Origin: DATARH01 sp036268425
Lineage (GTDB): Bacteria; Pseudomonadota; Alphaproteobacteria; ATCC43930; CGMCC-115725
Reading direction: 5' to 3'
Assembly (NCBI GenBank): GCA_036268425.1
Contig: DATAUE010000049.1
Span: 9,716-73,715 of the forward strand
DNA length: 64,000 bases
The translations under genes and the position numbers were made by a program. The stretch's first letter is position 1, and every line of letters starts with the position of its first letter. Shown piece after piece: positions 1-8,126 of the stretch. Under the pieces are notes generated by a model. That model saw only the letters and a program-made list of their open reading frames with translations. It was not told the DNA's origin and did not search any database.

Positions 1-453
1 ACCCGCGGAGCCGGCCGTGTTGAACAGCGTCAGGCCGAGATAGCTGCCGGCGCCGCCGAACGCGATGCCAAACAGCCCGGCCGCTGCGGCGAGCCCATAA
101 TACCAGCGGCGCTGCATCGGTGCGGCGGTACGTTCCGGCCGCTTCAACATAAGAATTTGCGCTTCCTGCGACGCCCGATCACTGCCGAGCGTTTCCCCGT
201 CAAGCGTTTCCCCGTCAAGCGTTTCGCCGCGGGCAGCGGCAAGCAGCCGCTCCGGCACTGGTTCGTTGATGATATCCGCATAGGCGTGGCGCGCCAGATC
301 GCCCGACTGGGCCAGGGCCGCGAGGCGCTCGCGTCCAGCTGGATCGGCACTGACCCAGGCCTCGACGTGCTGCCGCTCTACAGGGTCGAGTTCGTCGTCA
401 AGATAGGCGATCAGCGCCTCGTCGCTGTGCGCTTCGTCACTGCGCTTCTGCAT
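1..453 (-). CDS. Anti-sigma factor, C-terminus beyond window
   Basis: This gene begins at an ATG at 453 and runs off the left edge, so only about the first 151 residues are visible. The start overlaps the end of the sigma-factor gene by 17 bases, the usual coupling of a sigma/anti-sigma pair. The N-terminus (MQKRSDEAHSDEALIAYLDD) carries a short acidic helix ending in LDDELDPVER, as in anti-sigma factors that begin with a cytoplasmic sigma-binding domain. A hydrophobic segment after RRWYYG (about residues 126-147) looks like the single transmembrane helix. It probably holds the neighbouring ECF sigma factor at the membrane. I see no zinc-binding HxxxCxxC motif in the visible part. The family is inferred from position, domain order and the membrane helix. 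Confidence 0.75.
   Translation of the reverse strand, partial: MQKRSDEAHSDEALIAYLDDELDPVERQHVEAWVSADPAGRERLAALAQSGDLARHAYADIINEPVPERLLAAARGETLDGETLDGETLGSDRASQEAQILMLKRPERTAAPMQRRWYYGLAAAAGLFGIAFGGAGSYLGLTLFNTAGSAG
188..228. repeat. 15-bp tandem repeat inside the anti-sigma gene
   Basis: Two perfect copies of a 15-base unit (188-202 and 203-217) are followed by a partial third copy (218-228). They encode a repeated GETLD pentapeptide just before the linker leading to the membrane helix. Because the unit is a multiple of three, gain or loss of copies keeps the frame and changes only linker length. Confidence 0.8.
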
Positions 454-1132
454 TTTTCGTCCTCCCGCGGATCCCTCCGCCGGCATCCAGTTGCTGCTGC
501 AACGCCACCCGCGCCCGTGCGAGGCGGCTCATGATCGTGCCGACCGGCACGCCTGCCACCTCCGCCGCTTCCTTGTAGCTGAGCCCTTCGACGGTCACGA
601 GCATGAGGGTTGCCCGCTGGTCGGTCGGCAGCAAATCGATCGCCTCTCTGACCTCGGCCAAGGCAATGCGTGCCTCGACACGCCGCACCGGCGCATCGGT
701 TCCGAGGCGTTCTTCGGCGACCTCGTCATCTTCCTTGCGGACGCTGCGGGCGCGTAGCTGATCGATCCAAATGGTCTGCACGATACGAAACATCCAACTG
801 TCGAACCGCGTACCCTCCTGAAACTGATGCTCACGCATCAAGGCTCGTTCGCACGCGGCCTGGACGAGATCATCGGCTTCGGTGACCGACCGGGTCAGGC
901 CGCGAGCAAACCGGCGCAGTCTCGGCAACACCGCTATCAGCTGATCGCCGAACCGGCTGCTTGCCGGTGTTTTGCGTTCAGCCTGGCGAGATACCGGCTC
1001 CGCTTGTTTCCAACGAAACGACAACGCGCCTCCTTGTGGTTTATTCCGGTCCGCGACCGGGCGCGTATCGCGGTTGGCGGTGATGGCACGAACGACCCTC
1101 AGCGCGCGGCCCTCGATAAACCGGGTGTGCAA
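437..1132 (-). CDS. ECF-family RNA polymerase sigma factor
   Basis: The protein carries sigma region 2 (RFARGLTRSVTEADDLVQAA, then RFDSWMFRIVQTIWIDQLRA) and region 4 (LPTDQRATLMLVTVEGLSYK, then the helix-turn-helix EVAGVPVGTIMSRLARARVA). It is expected to direct RNA polymerase to a small regulon and to be held by the anti-sigma factor encoded immediately downstream, whose start overlaps it. The longest reading frame is 231 residues, but the conserved core only begins near residue 60. ECF proteins are usually 170-200 residues, so the true start is probably further in. I saw no convincing ribosome binding site to fix it. No anti-sigma-responsive promoter motif could be identified by eye. Confidence 0.88.
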   Translation of the reverse strand: MHTRFIEGRALRVVRAITANRDTRPVADRNKPQGGALSFRWKQAEPVSRQAERKTPASSRFGDQLIAVLPRLRRFARGLTRSVTEADDLVQAACERALMREHQFQEGTRFDSWMFRIVQTIWIDQLRARSVRKEDDEVAEERLGTDAPVRRVEARIALAEVREAIDLLPTDQRATLMLVTVEGLSYKEAAEVAGVPVGTIMSRLARARVALQQQLDAGGGIRGRTKNAEAQ

Positions 1133-1489
1133 CGCTGAATGCAGAGGCGGAACGCATCGCTAAATCCTAGCATGCCCGCGAGGCGGCTCCAATCCGCGGA
1201 AAAAAATCGGCCGCATGGCCGATTGGCTGGGGCGGCGCACCCATGCGGGGTTGGCCCTTTTCAAATTCGCCGGCTCGCGCCATTGTGCAGAGCAGCAGCG
1301 TACGCTACCTACCGGACGGATTTTCATCATGCGAATGGCGGCCACCAGAGGAACCCAGCTTCGCGTTTGACCCTCGCGATTGATCGCGGACATGCGTAAC
1401 CAGGCGAGCGCAACTTCGCTGCATCGGTGCCCTGAACAGCCGGCAACATCATTACATCAGGTTCCAACAGCCAACGGAAACGGGAGGCG
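1133..1489. other. Intergenic region with an orphan minus-strand terminator
   Basis: This 357-base gap separates the divergent sigma gene and pntAA, and should hold both promoters. The only strong structure is the terminator at 1200-1224, which points leftward although no gene is recognisable upstream of it on the minus strand. The roughly 250 bases between it and pntAA could encode a small RNA or a leader. I found no match to 4.5S, 6S or tmRNA signatures. Confidence 0.5.
1200..1224 (-). terminator. Rho-independent terminator without an obvious gene
   Basis: Read on the minus strand, an 8-base perfect stem (1224-1217 with 1212-1205) closes a 4-base loop and is followed by an uninterrupted T run (1204-1200, with two further Ts in the stem). 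This is a textbook intrinsic terminator for transcription coming from above 1224. The nearest gene on that side, pntAA, is on the other strand. Confidence 0.75.
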
Positions 1490-2674
1490 ATGAAGATCGC
1501 CATCATCAAGGAACGGCGTGCGCACGAGCGGCGTGTCGCGGCATCGCCCGATACGGTCAAGGGCATGGTCGGAATGGGTGTTGAGCCGGCCGTCGAAAGC
1601 GGCGCCGGAGCACAGGCCTACTTCACCGACGACGCATATCGCGCCGCCGGAGCGACGATCGTCGGCGACGCGGCGGCGGCGCTGAACGGTGCCGACATCG
1701 TTCTTAAGGTGCAGCGCCCGATACTGGGTGACGCGGCCGGCGAGCTCCGGCTGATCGGCCGCGGTGCGGCGCTGGTCGGGATGCTCGCGCCGCTGGATCA
1801 TGCCGACGAGGTCAAGGCCTACGCCGATGCCGGCATTGCCGCCGTCGCGATGGAATTGATCCCGCGCATCACTCGCGCCCAGACGATGGACGTGCTGTCG
1901 TCGCAGGCGAACCTCGCCGGCTACAAGTCGGTGCTTGACGCCGCCGAGGAGTTCGGCCGCGCGTTGCCGATGATGATGACCGCAGCCGGCACGATCAAGG
2001 CCGCCCGCGTACTGGTGATGGGCGCCGGGGTCGCCGGGTTGCAGGCAATCGCGACCGCACGGCGGCTCGGCGCGATCGTCAGCGCGACCGATGTGCGCGC
2101 CGCTGCCAAGGAACAGGTCGAAAGCCTTGGCGCGACCTTTATCACAGTCGACGAGGCGGCGGCGCGGTCCGCCGAGACGGCCGGCGGCTATGCCCGCGAA
2201 ATGGGCGAGGATTACCAGCGCCGGCAGCGCGAAAAGATTACTGAAGCGCTGCGTCGCACCGATATCGTGATCTGTACGGCACTGATACCCGGGCGCCGCG
2301 CGCCTGTGCTGTTGAGCGGTGAGATGGTCGCCGGGATGGCGCCGGGCTCGGTCGTCGTCGACCTCGCGGTCGAGGCCGGCGGCAATGTCGAAGGCAGCCG
2401 TCCGGGTGAAATCGCGGTCACCGCCAACGGCGTCAAGCTGGTCGGACACCTCAATGTGCCATCGCGCATTCCGGTCGACGCCAGCCAGCTTTACGCGCGC
2501 AACCTGCTGGCGTTTCTGGCGCTGATCGTCAAGGAAGGCCAGTTGCGCATCGACACGTCGGATGAAATCGTCAAGGCCGCGCTGTTGACCCTCGACGGCG
2601 CCGTCGTCCATCCCTCCTTTGTTCCGACGCCGGCCCCGGAAACATTACCGGCAACGCCCGGCACGGCCGGCTGA
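1490..2674 (+). CDS. pntAA: NAD(P) transhydrogenase subunit alpha part 1
   Basis: This is the NAD(H)-binding domain I of the proton-translocating transhydrogenase, which moves hydride from NADH to NADP+ using the proton gradient. At 394 residues it matches the separate alpha-1 subunit seen in alphaproteobacteria. It carries the N-terminal KIAIIKERRAHERRVAASPD segment, the Rossmann nucleotide loop VLVMGAGVAGLQAIATARRL and the RAAAKEQVESLGA stretch. A ribosome binding site (gggaggc) lies just before the ATG. It is the first gene of a three-gene operon with pntAB 10 bases downstream. It lacks membrane segments, as expected for the peripheral subunit. Confidence 0.96.
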   Translation: MKIAIIKERRAHERRVAASPDTVKGMVGMGVEPAVESGAGAQAYFTDDAYRAAGATIVGDAAAALNGADIVLKVQRPILGDAAGELRLIGRGAALVGMLAPLDHADEVKAYADAGIAAVAMELIPRITRAQTMDVLSSQANLAGYKSVLDAAEEFGRALPMMMTAAGTIKAARVLVMGAGVAGLQAIATARRLGAIVSATDVRAAAKEQVESLGATFITVDEAAARSAETAGGYAREMGEDYQRRQREKITEALRRTDIVICTALIPGRRAPVLLSGEMVAGMAPGSVVVDLAVEAGGNVEGSRPGEIAVTANGVKLVGHLNVPSRIPVDASQLYARNLLAFLALIVKEGQLRIDTSDEIVKAALLTLDGAVVHPSFVPTPAPETLPATPGTAG

Positions 2675-2684
2675 CGGAGACGTC

Positions 2685-3092
2685 ATGGCAGACCCCGCAA
2701 CACTTTCGCAACGGGCCGGCGAACTCGCCGGCGATGCCAATGCCTTGTCGCACAATCTCGACGCGCTGTCGCAGCAACTGACGATGGTGACGCAGCACGG
2801 CGTTCATGCCGGCACGCCGTTCGTGTTTGAGTTGACGGTGTTCGTACTCGCCGTATTTGTCGGTTATTACGTCGTGTGGCGGGTGACCCCGGCATTGCAT
2901 TCGCCGCTGATGAGCGTCACCAACGCCGTGTCGAGCGTCATCATCGTCGGCGCGCTGATCGCCGCCGGGCCGGTCGGCGTCAGCTTTTCCAAGGTCATGG
3001 GGTTTGTTGCGGTGACCCTGGCCGCGGTCAATATTTTCGGCGGCTTTATCGTTACCCAGCGAATGCTGCAGATGTTTCAGCGCAAAAAGTAG
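2685..3092 (+). CDS. pntAB: NAD(P) transhydrogenase subunit alpha part 2
   Basis: This small membrane subunit (135 residues) supplies part of the proton channel (domain II) of the transhydrogenase. Four hydrophobic stretches are visible: TPFVFELTVFVLAVFVGYYV, SVTNAVSSVIIVGALIAAG, VMGFVAVTLAAVNIFGGFIV and the flanking segment. The ATG at 2685 is preceded by ggag. A longer in-frame extension upstream overlaps pntAA and lacks family similarity, so I chose the inner start. The N-terminal 40 residues are a hydrophilic extension typical of this subunit in alphaproteobacteria. The gene sits between pntAA and pntB with gaps of only 10 bases. Confidence 0.95.
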   Translation: MADPATLSQRAGELAGDANALSHNLDALSQQLTMVTQHGVHAGTPFVFELTVFVLAVFVGYYVVWRVTPALHSPLMSVTNAVSSVIIVGALIAAGPVGVSFSKVMGFVAVTLAAVNIFGGFIVTQRMLQMFQRKK

Positions 3093-3102
3093 CGGGGCGG
3101 CG

Positions 3103-4497
3103 GTGAGCGAGAATCTTTCAGCCTTCCTGTACCTGGTCGCCTCGATCTGTTTCATCATGGCCTTGCGCGGCCTGTCGTCGCCGGATACGGCACGGAACGG
3201 CAATTTCTTCGGCATTGCCGGCATGGTGATCGCGGTCGGCACGACGCTGGCGACCCCGGCGGTGGTGAGTTGGTGGCTGATCCTGCTCGGTCTCGTGATC
3301 GGCGGTTCGATCGGCACCTATATCGCGCGCCAGATCCAGATGACGGCACTGCCGCAGCTGGTCGCCGCGTTTCACAGCCTTGTCGGTCTTGCCGCCGTGT
3401 GCGTCGCGTCGGCTGCGTTTGCCGCGCCGGAGGCTTACGGCATCGGCGTCACCGGGCAGATTCATCAGGCTAGCCTTGTCGAAATGGCGCTTGGGCTGAT
3501 GATCGGCGCCATCACCTTTACCGGCTCGATCGTCGCATTCGCGAAATTGCAGGGGCTGGTGTCCGGCGCGCCGCTGACCTTTACCGCACAGCACCTGCTC
3601 AACGCCGCGCTCGGCGTGCTGCTGATCGCGCTGATCGCGGTGTTCGTCACGACCGAATCGCCGGCGGCGTTCTGGCTGCTGACGCTGCTGGCATTGGCGT
3701 TCGGGTTTCTGCTGATCATGCCGATCGGCGGCGCCGACATGCCGGTCGTGATTTCGATGCTCAATTCCTACTCCGGCTGGGCGGCTTGCGGCATCGGCTT
3801 TACGCTGTCCAACAGCCTGTTGATCATCACCGGCGCCCTGGTCGGTTCGTCGGGCGCGATCCTCAGCTATGTCATGTGCAAGGGGATGAACCGCTCGATC
3901 TTCAATGTGATCCTGGGCGGGTTCGGCGGCGAGGCGGCCGCGGCGGGCGGCGGTCAGGGCGTCGGCGACCGCCTTGTCAAATCCGGCAGCGCCGAGGACG
4001 CCGCGTTCATTATGAAAAACGCCGGATCGATCATCATCGTGCCGGGCTACGGCATGGCTGTGGCGCAGGCGCAGCACGCGCTGCGTGAGATGGTCGACGA
4101 CCTAAAAAAAGATGGCGTCAAGGTGCGCTACGCGATCCACCCGGTGGCCGGGCGCATGCCGGGGCACATGAATGTGCTGCTCGCTGAAGCCAACGTGCCG
4201 TATGACGACGTTCTCGAACTCGATGAGATCAATCGCGATTTCGCGGCGACCGACATTGCCTTTGTGATCGGCGCCAACGATGTGACCAACCCGGCCGCCA
4301 AGACGGACACCACATCGCCGATCTACGGCATGCCGATCCTCGACGTCGAGCGCGCCAAGACCGTTCTGTTCGTCAAGCGCTCGATGGCGTCAGGCTATGC
4401 CGGCGTCGAGAACGAATTGTTCTTCCGCGACAACACGATGATGTTGTTCGGCGACGCCAAAAAGATGTGTGAGGAAATCGTCAAGTCGCTGGAGTAG
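3103..4497 (+). CDS. pntB: NAD(P) transhydrogenase subunit beta
   Basis: This is the beta subunit of the transhydrogenase, combining the rest of the membrane domain (about nine hydrophobic segments over residues 1-265) with the NADP(H)-binding domain III. Domain III shows VPGYGMAVAQAQHALREM, HPVAGRMPGHMNVLLAEA, VIGANDVTNPAA and KRSMASGYAGVENELFF, all family hallmarks. Translation starts at a GTG ten bases after pntAB, with ggggcgg upstream. At 464 residues it has the usual length. Together the operon supplies NADPH for biosynthesis and redox defence. Confidence 0.97.
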   Translation: MSENLSAFLYLVASICFIMALRGLSSPDTARNGNFFGIAGMVIAVGTTLATPAVVSWWLILLGLVIGGSIGTYIARQIQMTALPQLVAAFHSLVGLAAVCVASAAFAAPEAYGIGVTGQIHQASLVEMALGLMIGAITFTGSIVAFAKLQGLVSGAPLTFTAQHLLNAALGVLLIALIAVFVTTESPAAFWLLTLLALAFGFLLIMPIGGADMPVVISMLNSYSGWAACGIGFTLSNSLLIITGALVGSSGAILSYVMCKGMNRSIFNVILGGFGGEAAAAGGGQGVGDRLVKSGSAEDAAFIMKNAGSIIIVPGYGMAVAQAQHALREMVDDLKKDGVKVRYAIHPVAGRMPGHMNVLLAEANVPYDDVLELDEINRDFAATDIAFVIGANDVTNPAAKTDTTSPIYGMPILDVERAKTVLFVKRSMASGYAGVENELFFRDNTMMLFGDAKKMCEEIVKSLE

Positions 4498-4556
4498 AGC
4501 TGATCGGTTACTCTCGCTTGCTCTATTGGGCCTCGACCGCACTGATCGAAAATAGT

Positions 4557-4637
4557 CGTCATCCCGGCGGAGGCCGGGACCCAACGGGCCGTTTGGGAGT
4601 TGCTGAAAAGTGGGTCCCGGCCTCCGCCGGGATGACG
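4557..4637. repeat. Perfect 27-bp inverted-repeat element
   Basis: Two arms (4557-4583 and 4611-4637) are exact reverse complements over 27 bases and enclose a 27-base loop. The arm begins CGTCATCCCGGCGGAGGCCG. Elements of this look are known as dispersed intergenic repeats in many alphaproteobacterial genomes. It lies just after pntB and could act as a transcript-stabilising or terminating hairpin, although no T run follows. A decayed relative occurs at 44365-44491. Confidence 0.85.
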
Positions 4638-4821
4638 CAGCGGCGTCACAGCAAATCTGATCTTGAGACGCACTATAGAACGGCGTCAGTCGGACTAACT
4701 GCGTAATTTATGCGTGATTAGCGTATCACGAAAATTTAGTGCCGAAATTTTTCAGTCTTTCTACGTCCTCATCAAGGAGGCTGTAGAAAGCCATATCCAT
4801 CAGAGAGTTGCCCGGGTGCCC
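4638..4821. other. AT-richer gap with hairpins near the end of rpsU
   Basis: No gene is apparent. Two hairpins can be drawn: a 6-base stem at 4713-4718/4725-4730, and an 8-base stem at 4757-4764/4783-4790 with a further inner 4-base stem. The second lies 32 bases past the rpsU stop codon and may serve as its 3' end signal, but it lacks a clean T run on the minus strand. Confidence 0.4.
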
Positions 4822-5025
4822 CTAGTACCCCTCGCGCTCCATGCGCTTGCGCAGCAATTTGCGGTAGCGGCGCACCGCTTCAGCCTTTTCGCGGGCGCGG
4901 CGTTCGGAGGGCTTTTCGTAATTGCGGCGGAGTTTCATTTCCCGGAACACGCCTTCGCGCTGCATTTTTTTCTTTAAGGCCCGCAGGGCCTGATCAACGT
5001 TGTTGTCGCGAACGAGGACTTGCAC
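4822..5025 (-). CDS. rpsU: 30S ribosomal protein S21
   Basis: A small basic protein of 67 residues with the S21 signature VQVLVRDNNVDQALRALKKK, MQREGVFREMKLRRNYEKPS and a lysine/arginine-rich tail. S21 joins the 30S subunit late in assembly and helps initiation. The start is the GTG at 5025, with GGAG nine bases upstream. The longer frame to 5097 adds an N-terminus that no S21 has. The gene is divergent from def. Confidence 0.95.
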   Translation of the reverse strand: MQVLVRDNNVDQALRALKKKMQREGVFREMKLRRNYEKPSERRAREKAEAVRRYRKLLRKRMEREGY

Positions 5026-5161
5026 GGGGACATCACTCCGCTGTTGGCACGAGGGCGCCGCGCCGATAGCGCAGCCATAAGGGCTAACACTTAGCACCTC
5101 TATCTCTCCCTGTGAAGCCGCGTGGCTTTACCGCGGCGGCCGGGCGCTACATATTCAATGC

Positions 5162-5725
5162 ATGGCTCTATTGAAAATCGCCCGTATGGGGCATCCGGTG
5201 CTGCGCGCTCCCGCCGCTGCGGTCGACGATCCGACCGCGCCGTGGGTACGCCGGCTGGTCGAGGACATGATCGAGACAATGGAGGATGCCGGCGGCACCG
5301 GCATCGCGGCGCCGCAGGTTCACGCGCCGCACCGCATCGTCGTCTTCCAGGTCGGCGGCGAGCGGCTTAGCGATTTGCCGGGAGACACCGAACAGGACCT
5401 GACCGTGCTGATCAACCCGGTCATCGAACCGGTCGGCAACGAGCGCGCGCTTGGTTGGGAGGGTTGTCTGTCGGTGCCGGGCTTGCGCGGCGTGGTGCCG
5501 CGGCATCTGCAAATCCGCTATCGCGGGCTGGCGCTCGACGGCAGCCTCATCGAGCGCGAGGCCGCCGGGTTTCATGCCCGCGTCGTCCAGCACGAATGCG
5601 ACCATCTCGACGGCCTGCTGTACCCGCAGCGCATGACCGATCTGCGTTTGTTGGTCTACATTGAGGAATTGCAGCGCCACCCGATCGATCTCGTGGCATT
5701 TCTCGCCGACAGGGCCGAGGCATGA
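5162..5725 (+). CDS. def: Peptide deformylase
   Basis: Removes the N-formyl group from nascent polypeptides in the cytoplasm. All three deformylase motifs are intact: GTGIAAPQV (Gln52), EGCLSVPG (Cys102 metal ligand) and HECDHLDG (His144, catalytic Glu145, His148). At 187 residues it has a standard length. Its stop codon overlaps the start of the COQ9-family gene (ATGA), so the two are translationally coupled. Confidence 0.96.
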   Translation: MALLKIARMGHPVLRAPAAAVDDPTAPWVRRLVEDMIETMEDAGGTGIAAPQVHAPHRIVVFQVGGERLSDLPGDTEQDLTVLINPVIEPVGNERALGWEGCLSVPGLRGVVPRHLQIRYRGLALDGSLIEREAAGFHARVVQHECDHLDGLLYPQRMTDLRLLVYIEELQRHPIDLVAFLADRAEA

Positions 5726-6360
5726 AAAGCCCGCAGGCCGAGCGCGACCGCGAGCGCCTGATCGCTGCGATCCTGCCCGATGTCGCGTTTGACGGCTGGA
5801 CGACCCGTGCCTTGCGCGGTGCGGCGCAGCGCATCGATATGGCTCCGGCCGAGGCGCGTGCATTGTTCCCACTGGGCGCGGGCGACCTCGTCACGGCGTT
5901 CAGCCGCTGGGCGGACCGCCAGATGCTGGAACGGCTGGCTGCCGGGGCCGACGAACCGGGCGGCCTGTCGCGCCGTGTCGCGCTGGCCTTGCGCCTGCGG
6001 TTCGAGGTGCTGTTGCCGTGGCGTGAGGCGGTGCGCCGCGGGCTTTCGGTTTTGGCGATGCCGCAGAACGCGCCTCTCAGCCTGCTGCTGGTTTATGAGA
6101 CGGTCGATGCGGTGTGGTACGGCGTCGGTGATACGGCGACCGATTTCAGCTTTTACACCAAGCGCATGACACTGGCCGCGCTGCACACAGCGGCGACGCT
6201 TTATTGGCTCGAGGATCGTTCGCCTGACTTCGCCGATACGCAGGCCTTTATCGATCGCCGGCTGGCAGATTTGCACCGTTTGACCGGATTGCGCCAGCGC
6301 GCCGTCGCCGCCGCGGAGGCAATGCCCAACCCGTTCCGGCTGCTGCGCCCGTCACGCTGA
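5722..6360 (+). CDS. COQ9 family protein
   Basis: A 212-residue protein of the COQ9 family, whose mitochondrial members bind lipids and assist ubiquinone synthesis at the COQ7 hydroxylation step. The N-terminal 70 residues resemble the TetR-like helical region (LIAAILPDVAFDGWTTRAL, MAPAEARALFP). The C-terminal part has the family pattern TVDAVWYGVGDTATDFSFYT, YWLEDRS and IDRRLADL. It overlaps def by four bases. It is likely soluble or peripherally membrane-bound. Function in bacteria is inferred from the eukaryotic homologues. Confidence 0.85.
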   Translation: MKSPQAERDRERLIAAILPDVAFDGWTTRALRGAAQRIDMAPAEARALFPLGAGDLVTAFSRWADRQMLERLAAGADEPGGLSRRVALALRLRFEVLLPWREAVRRGLSVLAMPQNAPLSLLLVYETVDAVWYGVGDTATDFSFYTKRMTLAALHTAATLYWLEDRSPDFADTQAFIDRRLADLHRLTGLRQRAVAAAEAMPNPFRLLRPSR

Positions 6361-6362
6361 GT

Positions 6363-7430
6363 TTACGCCAATGGTTTGAGCCGGGTGATGTGGCCCATCT
6401 TGCGGCCCGGACGAACCCGCGTCTTGCCGTAAAGGTGCAGCTTGGCGTCGGGATCGCCAAGCGCCTCATGCCAGTTGGCGACATCGTCGCCGATCAGGTT
6501 TTTCATCTCGGCGTCGGAATGATGCGCGGTGGGTCCTAGCGGCAGGCCGCAAATCGCGCGGACGAGTTGCTCGAACTGGCTGGTGAGGCAGGCGTCAATC
6601 GTCCAATGCCCGGAATTGTGCGGTCGCGCCGCCAGTTCGTTCACGAGGATTGTTCCCGACCGCGTGACGAACATCTCGACCGCGAGCAGGCCAACAAGGC
6701 CGAGCTGCTCGGCAATCAGGCGGGCGATCCTGTCGGCTTCGGCTGCTGTTTCCAGTGCGATCTGAGCCGGGGCGACCGTCGTATCCAGGATATGGTTGAC
6801 GTGGCGGTTTTCGACCGGCGGGTAGGCGGCGATCGTGCCCTCTGCGGTGCGCGCAATGATGACGGAAACCTCGCAGGCGAAATCGACAAAGCCTTCGAGA
6901 ACGCCGAGCCTGCCGCCCATGCGGCGCCACGCCTCGTCAGCCGCCATACCGGCGGTCAGCATGACCTGCCCTTTACCGTCGTAACCAAACCGGACAGTCT
7001 TGAGCACCGCCGGCCGTCCCAATTCGACTGCGGCCTGCGTCAGGGCCGCCACGTCCGTTATCTCGCGGAAATCGGTGGTTGCGGCGCCGATCGAGCGCAG
7101 GAAATTTTTCTCTCGCAGCCGGTCCTGCGCGATTTCCAGAATTTCCGGACGCGGCAGAACCGGCCGCTGCGCCGCCACCCGGTGCAACGCTTCGGCGGGT
7201 ACGTTTTCGAATTCGCAGGTCGCGACATCGATCGCCGCGGCAAACCGGTCGAGTGCCGCCATATCGCCGAACGAAGCGACCGTCGCGGCGGAGGTCACCT
7301 GTGCGGCTGACGAATCCGGTTCGCTGGCGAAGACATGCGTGCGATAGCCGAGGCGGGCGGCGGCCATCGCGATCATGCGGCCAAGTTGCCCGCCGCCGAG
7401 AATGCCGATCGTGCTGCCGGGCCGCAGCAT
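6363..7430 (-). CDS. purK: 5-(carboxyamino)imidazole ribonucleotide synthase
   Basis: An ATP-grasp enzyme that carboxylates aminoimidazole ribonucleotide with bicarbonate and ATP in purine synthesis. The start GSTIGILGGGQLGRMIAMAA gives the N-terminal fold. ATP-grasp residues appear in RPAVLKTVRFGYDGKGQ, and the catalytic region in NELAARPHNSGHWTIDAC. The length of 355 residues is normal. The ATG overlaps the purE stop by one base (TGATG), so purE-purK form a coupled operon. Confidence 0.96.
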   Translation of the reverse strand: MLRPGSTIGILGGGQLGRMIAMAAARLGYRTHVFASEPDSSAAQVTSAATVASFGDMAALDRFAAAIDVATCEFENVPAEALHRVAAQRPVLPRPEILEIAQDRLREKNFLRSIGAATTDFREITDVAALTQAAVELGRPAVLKTVRFGYDGKGQVMLTAGMAADEAWRRMGGRLGVLEGFVDFACEVSVIIARTAEGTIAAYPPVENRHVNHILDTTVAPAQIALETAAEADRIARLIAEQLGLVGLLAVEMFVTRSGTILVNELAARPHNSGHWTIDACLTSQFEQLVRAICGLPLGPTAHHSDAEMKNLIGDDVANWHEALGDPDAKLHLYGKTRVRPGRKMGHITRLKPLA

Positions 7431-7924
7431 CAGCTGTTGACCGGGCTTTCCGCGACGGCGCCGGTCTGCGTCTGCCGCCAGCCATCCAACGCCTGCGCCG
7501 CCGACGGGTCGGTCAGCGCCAGGATGGCGGCAGCAAACAATGCCGCGTTAACCGCTCCGGCCTGGCCGATCGCAAAGGTCGCCACGGGCACGCCGGCCGG
7601 CATCTGGACGATCGACAGCAGGCTGTCGAGGCCTTGCAGGGCACGGCTCTGAACCGGCACGCCGAGCACCGGCACCGGCGTCAATGCTGCGGCCATGCCC
7701 GGCAGGTGCGCCGCGCCGCCGGCGCCGGCGATGATCGCTTGCAAGCCGCGCGACCGGGCGGTGCGGGCGTATTCGTAAAGCCGGTCGGGCGTACGGTGCG
7801 CCGATACGATGCGGGTTTCGTAGGCGATGCCGAGCCGGTCAAGGGTCTGGGCAGCATGCTGCATCGTTTCCCAATCGGATTGACTGCCCATGATGATGCC
7901 GATTGCACAGCCCGCCTCGCTCAT
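7430..7924 (-). CDS. purE: 5-(carboxyamino)imidazole ribonucleotide mutase
   Basis: Class I PurE, which converts N5-CAIR to CAIR. It shows IIMGSQSDWETMQHA near the N-terminus, IVSAHRTPDRLYEYA and IIAGAGGAAHLPGMAAALTP, the three blocks that form the active site. I chose the ATG at 7924 because GGGAG precedes it at good spacing. A second in-frame ATG ten codons upstream is less well placed. The protein is 164 residues. Confidence 0.95.
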   Translation of the reverse strand: MSEAGCAIGIIMGSQSDWETMQHAAQTLDRLGIAYETRIVSAHRTPDRLYEYARTARSRGLQAIIAGAGGAAHLPGMAAALTPVPVLGVPVQSRALQGLDSLLSIVQMPAGVPVATFAIGQAGAVNAALFAAAILALTDPSAAQALDGWRQTQTGAVAESPVNS

Positions 7925-8126
7925 GTCGCTCCCTTCGCCCGGAAAGACCGCCAAACGGCGATTATAGAAGCGGTGCCGCGCCTCACAAGCAGGGCGGACA
8001 GCTGTCGTGCCGGAATGTCTGCGTGGCGGTGGGCGCCCGCTAAATTCGCTGCAAGGATTTCCTATCTATCTATTATAAGGGGGCTTTCGAGGCCCTATCG
8101 CGCTCGCATGCAAGGATCGGTTGGAC

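Noticed and set aside
1225..1489. Possible 4.5S, 6S or tmRNA gene upstream of the orphan terminator
   Set aside because: No conserved sequence of those RNAs, such as the SRP GGAAGCAGC loop, is present; only an undefined small RNA remains possible.
1457..2611. Long minus-strand frame (384 codons) opposite pntAA
   Set aside because: It lies fully on the complement of a well-conserved gene, its translation is a compositional mirror (many R, D, H, G), and it has no ribosome site or family motif.
4714..4977. 87-codon plus-strand frame over the end of rpsU
   Set aside because: Complement of rpsU; the basic S21 sequence on the other strand is unmistakable.
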